The notes under the pieces were generated by a model. The model was not told the origin of the DNA. It searched no databases and saw nothing but the letters and a program-made list of their open reading frames with translations. From Methanosarcinales archaeon (GTDB lineage Archaea > Halobacteriota > Methanosarcinia > Methanosarcinales > Methanogasteraceae), in assembly GCA_030640725.1 (NCBI GenBank), contig DAOWIV010000050.1, forward strand, positions 1-8,445: 8,445 bases of DNA. Direction: 5' to 3'. The translations under genes were made by a program, and so were the position numbers. Shown here piece by piece: positions 5,995-8,445 of this stretch (the stretch's first letter is position 1; each line of letters begins with the position of its first letter).

Positions 5995-6363
5995 TCACAT
6001 GATAATCCGCATATTCGATCCTGCGGGGTTTCTCGCCAGTAATTCTTCGATCGTGAGGCATTCGCCGCCGGCATCCGTAATCTTTGCCCGTGCACCCTCG
6101 CTGAAGTTAAACGCCCCCACCACCAGCGGGTAGCTGACAGTACCTGCGCCGAGCACCTTTCCGGGCACGACGATCGTCTCATTCTCTGCGACGTGCCGGT
6201 TGATGTGGCTGAGATTCACTGTCGCATAACTTCTTCTTGGTCGTTCCAGACGCCCTGCAACATCTTTCCAGATTAAAGCGTCGTTCTCTCGTGATTTGAC
6301 TCTTAGATCCTCTATTAGCGTTGCAATCCGGGGATCGGTCTTCTTATATCGTATTTTGCTCAT
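5995..6363 (-). CDS. rpl18e: Large-subunit ribosomal protein eL18 (L18e)
   Basis: The 122-residue product matches archaeal eL18, a 50S protein shared with eukaryotes. Visible features are the basic N-terminus with KTDPRIATLIEDL (8-20), WKDVAGRLERPRR (32-44), the central VNLSHINRH (49-57) and VVPGKVLGAG (65-74), and a C-terminal part with AFNFSEGARAKI. A longer reading frame starts at ATG 6426, adding 21 residues, but ATG 6363 is preferred: GGAGG (6368-6372) sits four bases upstream, and the shorter protein has the usual family length. It is the first gene of the eL18-uL13-KH operon. The upstream neighbour is an epimerase 250 nt away, not the usual RNA polymerase/S11 cluster. Two hairpins lie in the leader. 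Confidence 0.95.
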   Translation of the reverse strand: MSKIRYKKTDPRIATLIEDLRVKSRENDALIWKDVAGRLERPRRSYATVNLSHINRHVAENETIVVPGKVLGAGTVSYPLVVGAFNFSEGARAKITDAGGECLTIEELLARNPAGSNMRIIM

Positions 6364-6379
6364 GTTTCCTCCAAGACTT

Positions 6380-6396
6380 ACACAGATCATCTGTGT
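6380..6396. promoter_or_regulatory. 17-bp perfect palindrome in the eL18 leader
   Basis: ACACAGAT (6380-6387) and ATCTGTGT (6389-6396) are perfect 8-bp arms around a single central base. On the - strand it ends 7 nt before the GGAGG ribosome binding site of eL18. It could be a protein-binding operator or, with a tighter stem, an mRNA hairpin close enough to affect ribosome loading. Confidence 0.4.
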
Positions 6397-6398
6397 TC

Positions 6399-6417
6399 GA
6401 ACCGATTTTCGGGGTTC
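6399..6417 (-). promoter_or_regulatory. Second hairpin in the eL18 leader
   Basis: GAACC (6399-6403) pairs with GGTTC (6413-6417), and the inner GA/TC continue the stem past a two-base bulge, closing on a TTT loop. It lies immediately upstream of the 17-bp palindrome. Together they would form a two-hairpin 5' leader, an arrangement compatible with autogenous control of a ribosomal operon. No such site is known to me for eL18 or uL13 in this form. Confidence 0.35.
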
Positions 6418-6437
6418 ATCCGCCATTGGAATGCGGG

Positions 6438-6445
6438 AATGTAAA
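6438..6445 (-). promoter_or_regulatory. Candidate TATA box for the eL18-uL13-KH operon
   Basis: On the - strand, TTTACATT resembles the archaeal TATA box. Transcription would start near 6412-6416, giving a leader of about 50 nt that includes the 17-bp palindrome and excludes the upstream ATG at 6426. A second candidate, CTTTTTCTA around 6461-6469, would include both hairpins and that ATG. The rest of the 250-nt gap (6364-6613) holds short inverted repeats, such as TGCGT/ACGCA at 6485-6500 and ATGAG/CTCAT at 6569-6579, but no gene. Confidence 0.3.
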
Positions 6446-6613
6446 CATCAGTACCTGCCGTAGAAAAAGTTTCCGCTTTATGAGTGCGTCACATTACGCA
6501 AATGTTCGAGTCGTATCCTCTCTGGTGACTGGGTCAAAATGCCCAAAACGTCGGATAGAAGCTCTTGAATGAGTCTCATACTCGTAGGCAATGTGCTGGG
6601 CAATAGCTAATAG

Positions 6614-7534
6614 CTAAGAATTCGCACCCTCAAACCATCGGATCATCTGTCTGACGCCATCCTCAAACCCGACCTTCGGCTCAAATCCGAGTTCCGTGAT
6701 CCGGGTGATATTGGCATAAAGCGTATTCACATCGCCAGCCCACGTCTTGCCGCCGTAACGTATCTCAGCCCCAGGCGAGATGATTGAGACCATCAGCTCT
6801 GCAAGCTCCTTGATCGATGTCGGGCTACCGCCTGCTGCATTGTACACCCCGTCGCCACGTTCTGCCACCAGCACAAAAGCATCAGCCATGTCAGAGACGT
6901 AGCAGTAGTCCCGGATCTGCTCGCCTGTGCCAAGAACCTCGAGAAGCGACGGATTCCTTCCCAGTTTCTGTATGAAGTCGTACATCACATATCGCGGCTG
7001 CCGTGGCCCATAAGTATTAAAGATCCGTATCGCTGCAAAGTCGATTCCGTAAGTCTCCTTGAATGCGAGCCCGCACCGCTCGCCTGCAAGTTTCGATGCG
7101 CCGTAAGGCGAGATCGGGTGCAACGGGTGATCTTCGTCGATCGGCGTCCGAATCGGCTCACCATATACGGCGGCAGTTGATGCATACACGATCTTTTCCA
7201 CACCCGAAACCCGGCACGCATCAATTACGTTGAATGTACCGAGTGCGTTCGTCTCAAAGTCGTACCTCGGATCTTCTGTCGAATGAGGCACCGATGCATT
7301 CGCACCGATATGAAATACCACATCGATATCCGCATCCTTGATTGTTTTTTGGATCAGACCCGCGTCCCTGAGATCACTTTTTACAAATGCGGCGTTTTCC
7401 GGGAGGTTTATTTCCTTTCCGGTACTGAGGTTGTCCAGTGCCGTTACCGCGCACTCGCCCGCGAGCCTGTCGACTATGTGGCTTCCTATGAACCCAGCCC
7501 CACCAGTCACCAGAACGTTCTTTCCTTTGACCAT
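6614..7534 (-). CDS. NAD-dependent sugar-nucleotide epimerase/dehydratase (GalE-like)
   Basis: A 306-residue extended short-chain dehydrogenase/reductase. These enzymes interconvert nucleotide sugars such as UDP-glucose/UDP-galactose and feed cell-surface glycan and glycoprotein synthesis; the precise substrate cannot be fixed here. The NAD-binding loop is TGGAGFIG (10-17), with D34-N35 in ALDNLSTG binding the adenosine ribose. The catalytic set is S119 in YASTAAVYG, Y144 and K148 in SPYGASK. RIFNTYGPRQ (170-179), then GTGEQIRDYCYVSDMADA (202-219), are typical of the UDP-glucose 4-epimerase/GDP-mannose dehydratase branch. The ATG at 7534 lies 24 nt after the taw2 stop on the same strand, so co-transcription is likely, but no clear ribosome site precedes it. 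The catalytic domain is complete. The class call is confident; the substrate is not. Confidence 0.92.
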   Translation of the reverse strand: MVKGKNVLVTGGAGFIGSHIVDRLAGECAVTALDNLSTGKEINLPENAAFVKSDLRDAGLIQKTIKDADIDVVFHIGANASVPHSTEDPRYDFETNALGTFNVIDACRVSGVEKIVYASTAAVYGEPIRTPIDEDHPLHPISPYGASKLAGERCGLAFKETYGIDFAAIRIFNTYGPRQPRYVMYDFIQKLGRNPSLLEVLGTGEQIRDYCYVSDMADAFVLVAERGDGVYNAAGGSPTSIKELAELMVSIISPGAEIRYGGKTWAGDVNTLYANITRITELGFEPKVGFEDGVRQMIRWFEGANS

Positions 7535-7558
7535 GGTATCTGAATCCGAAATTGGTTG

Positions 7559-8383
7559 TTATGCATCATATATCTTTACATCAATCACCACATGCAAAAC
7601 CCCCGGCGCATATTTCTTGACGGTGCGCCGCCCGATTATGTCCACGCTGCGCCCGCACGCCTGCGCTGCGTCTTTGATGCGCCGGATCGGTCGCTGGTAT
7701 GTCAGCGCTTCAGGCGTACCCTCGTGATAATGCATTATACCACCGGATCTCGCCGCACGCATCCCCGACACGAGTTGTTCGTGTGTCACGTCAAGATAGC
7801 CCATGATCACCCGATCAGCGGCGTTCTCCGGGGATTTGATTGCACAATCACCATGCACCGGAAGAACGACCTCATCTACTTTGTTGATCCGGATATTCTC
7901 CCTGAGATAGTGATATGCAACCTGGTTGAGTTCGATTGCAATAACCTTTTTCGGGCGCGAATGAACCGCGATCTGGATCGAAAAATAGCCGATGCCGGCA
8001 AACATGTCCAGGACAACCTCGCCATCACATAATTTACCCATCCGCATCCTTTCTATGAGATTTCCCTGCGAAAACATGATCCGGCTCGCATCGAGCCTGA
8101 AGTAACACCCGTTCTCCTTGTGGGTGGTTTCTGTTTCGGGAATGCCTGCAATCACCTCGCAGACCGGCTCACGGAAGCGTCCTGTAACGCCCCGGTTCCA
8201 TAGCACGGTGCTGCATCTCGGATACATCGCAAGAAGCGCATCCCCTACCACATCTGCACGGTGCTTCAGCGCGTCCGGGATGCTGACAAGGATCACGGTG
8301 CCAAGAATCTGCCAGCCACGCGGGAGTAGGTTTGCCTCTTCGGGGGGCAGGCGGAGAATGTCGCGGAGGTTTGTGGATGCCAT
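7559..8383 (-). CDS. taw2: Taw2, tRNA-Phe wybutosine 3-amino-3-carboxypropyl transferase
   Basis: The 274-residue protein belongs to the Trm5/Taw2 (TYW2) class I S-adenosylmethionine family. Taw2 moves the 3-amino-3-carboxypropyl group of S-adenosylmethionine onto the imidazopurine base at position 37 of tRNA-Phe in wyosine synthesis. Visible features are ETETTHKENGCYFRLDASRI (83-102), MFSQGN with ERMRM (103-115), motif I DMFAGIGYFS (126-135), the ribose-binding Glu in AIELN (149-153), DRVIMGYL (190-197), HYHE (218-221) and KKYAPGVLHVVID (257-269). DRVIMGY and HYHE favour Taw2 over the Trm5 methyltransferase, matching what I recall of the Methanocaldococcus Taw2. ATG 8383 is the first start available and gives the normal length. 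No Shine-Dalgarno site precedes it, and the frame stays open to the window edge, so a longer N-terminus is possible. An epimerase gene follows 24 nt downstream. Confidence 0.87.
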   Translation of the reverse strand: MASTNLRDILRLPPEEANLLPRGWQILGTVILVSIPDALKHRADVVGDALLAMYPRCSTVLWNRGVTGRFREPVCEVIAGIPETETTHKENGCYFRLDASRIMFSQGNLIERMRMGKLCDGEVVLDMFAGIGYFSIQIAVHSRPKKVIAIELNQVAYHYLRENIRINKVDEVVLPVHGDCAIKSPENAADRVIMGYLDVTHEQLVSGMRAARSGGIMHYHEGTPEALTYQRPIRRIKDAAQACGRSVDIIGRRTVKKYAPGVLHVVIDVKIYDA

Positions 8384-8445
8384 GGTTTGGTGGTTCGGTC
8401 GGACTTTGATTAGATCTACTCGAATTTTTCTAACGCATTCTACCC

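Noticed and set aside
5982..6182. N-terminally extended uL13 reading frame starting at 6182.
   Set aside because: It overlaps eL18 by nearly 190 bases, lacks uL13-like sequence, and a good GGTGAT site marks ATG 5981 as the start.
6380..6430. tRNA-like pieces (GTTCGAACC and a CCGCCA near 6419) upstream of eL18.
   Set aside because: No acceptor, anticodon or T-arm pairing can be built around them. They are better explained by the leader hairpins.
6602..6617. Short tandem repeat (TAGCTAA twice) at the end of the epimerase gene.
   Set aside because: Two copies of a 7-mer spanning a stop codon is within chance expectation and shows no sign of a mobile element or attachment site.

Overview
The window reads as archaeal, most likely a methanogen-related or methane/alkane-cycling euryarchaeote. 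It carries archaeal/eukaryotic-type ribosomal proteins eL18 and uL13, an archaeal Dim2/Pno1-like KH protein, Taw2 of the archaeal wybutosine pathway, and the archaea-typical DUF447 and DUF89 families. Shine-Dalgarno sites are of the GGTGA/GGAGG type, as in euryarchaeotes. The exact lineage cannot be fixed from this sequence. Housekeeping genes look balanced to moderately GC-rich, whereas the left 1.9 kb is more AT-rich and mosaic.

Layout. (1) Bases 1-1901, + strand: about 210 nt with no convincing gene, then a small zinc-ribbon/TM2 membrane protein whose ribbon is out of frame with its apparent start, then a secreted lipoprotein with a von Willebrand factor A (VWA) domain and a strikingly AT-rich C-terminal domain. 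(2) Bases 1964-3462, - strand: a coupled pair, DUF447 (probable flavin-binding split barrel) followed by DUF89 (metal-dependent phosphatase family), joined by an ATGA overlap. (3) Bases 3463-3649: a divergent control region with two palindromic elements and a possible 26-codon ORF. (4) Bases 3650-4942, + strand: a complete hisD with all expected catalytic and zinc residues. (5) Bases 5024-6363, - strand: a compact translation operon eL18 - uL13 - KH protein, preceded by a 250-nt leader/promoter region with hairpins. (6) Bases 6614-8383, - strand: taw2 followed by a GalE-like NAD-dependent sugar-nucleotide epimerase.

How the genes fit together: eL18, uL13, the KH ribosome-biogenesis factor and Taw2 (tRNA-Phe modification) form a translation-related stretch, interrupted by the epimerase. 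hisD stands alone, without other his genes in view. The left end is an accessory, cell-surface region. No tRNA, rRNA, CRISPR array or insertion sequence was recognised. I did not find a clear new multi-gene system. The best leads are the frameshifted zinc-ribbon/TM2 gene beside a mosaic VWA lipoprotein, the rearranged ribosomal cluster in which the KH gene sits where rpsI (uS9) is normally found, and the structured eL18 leader.
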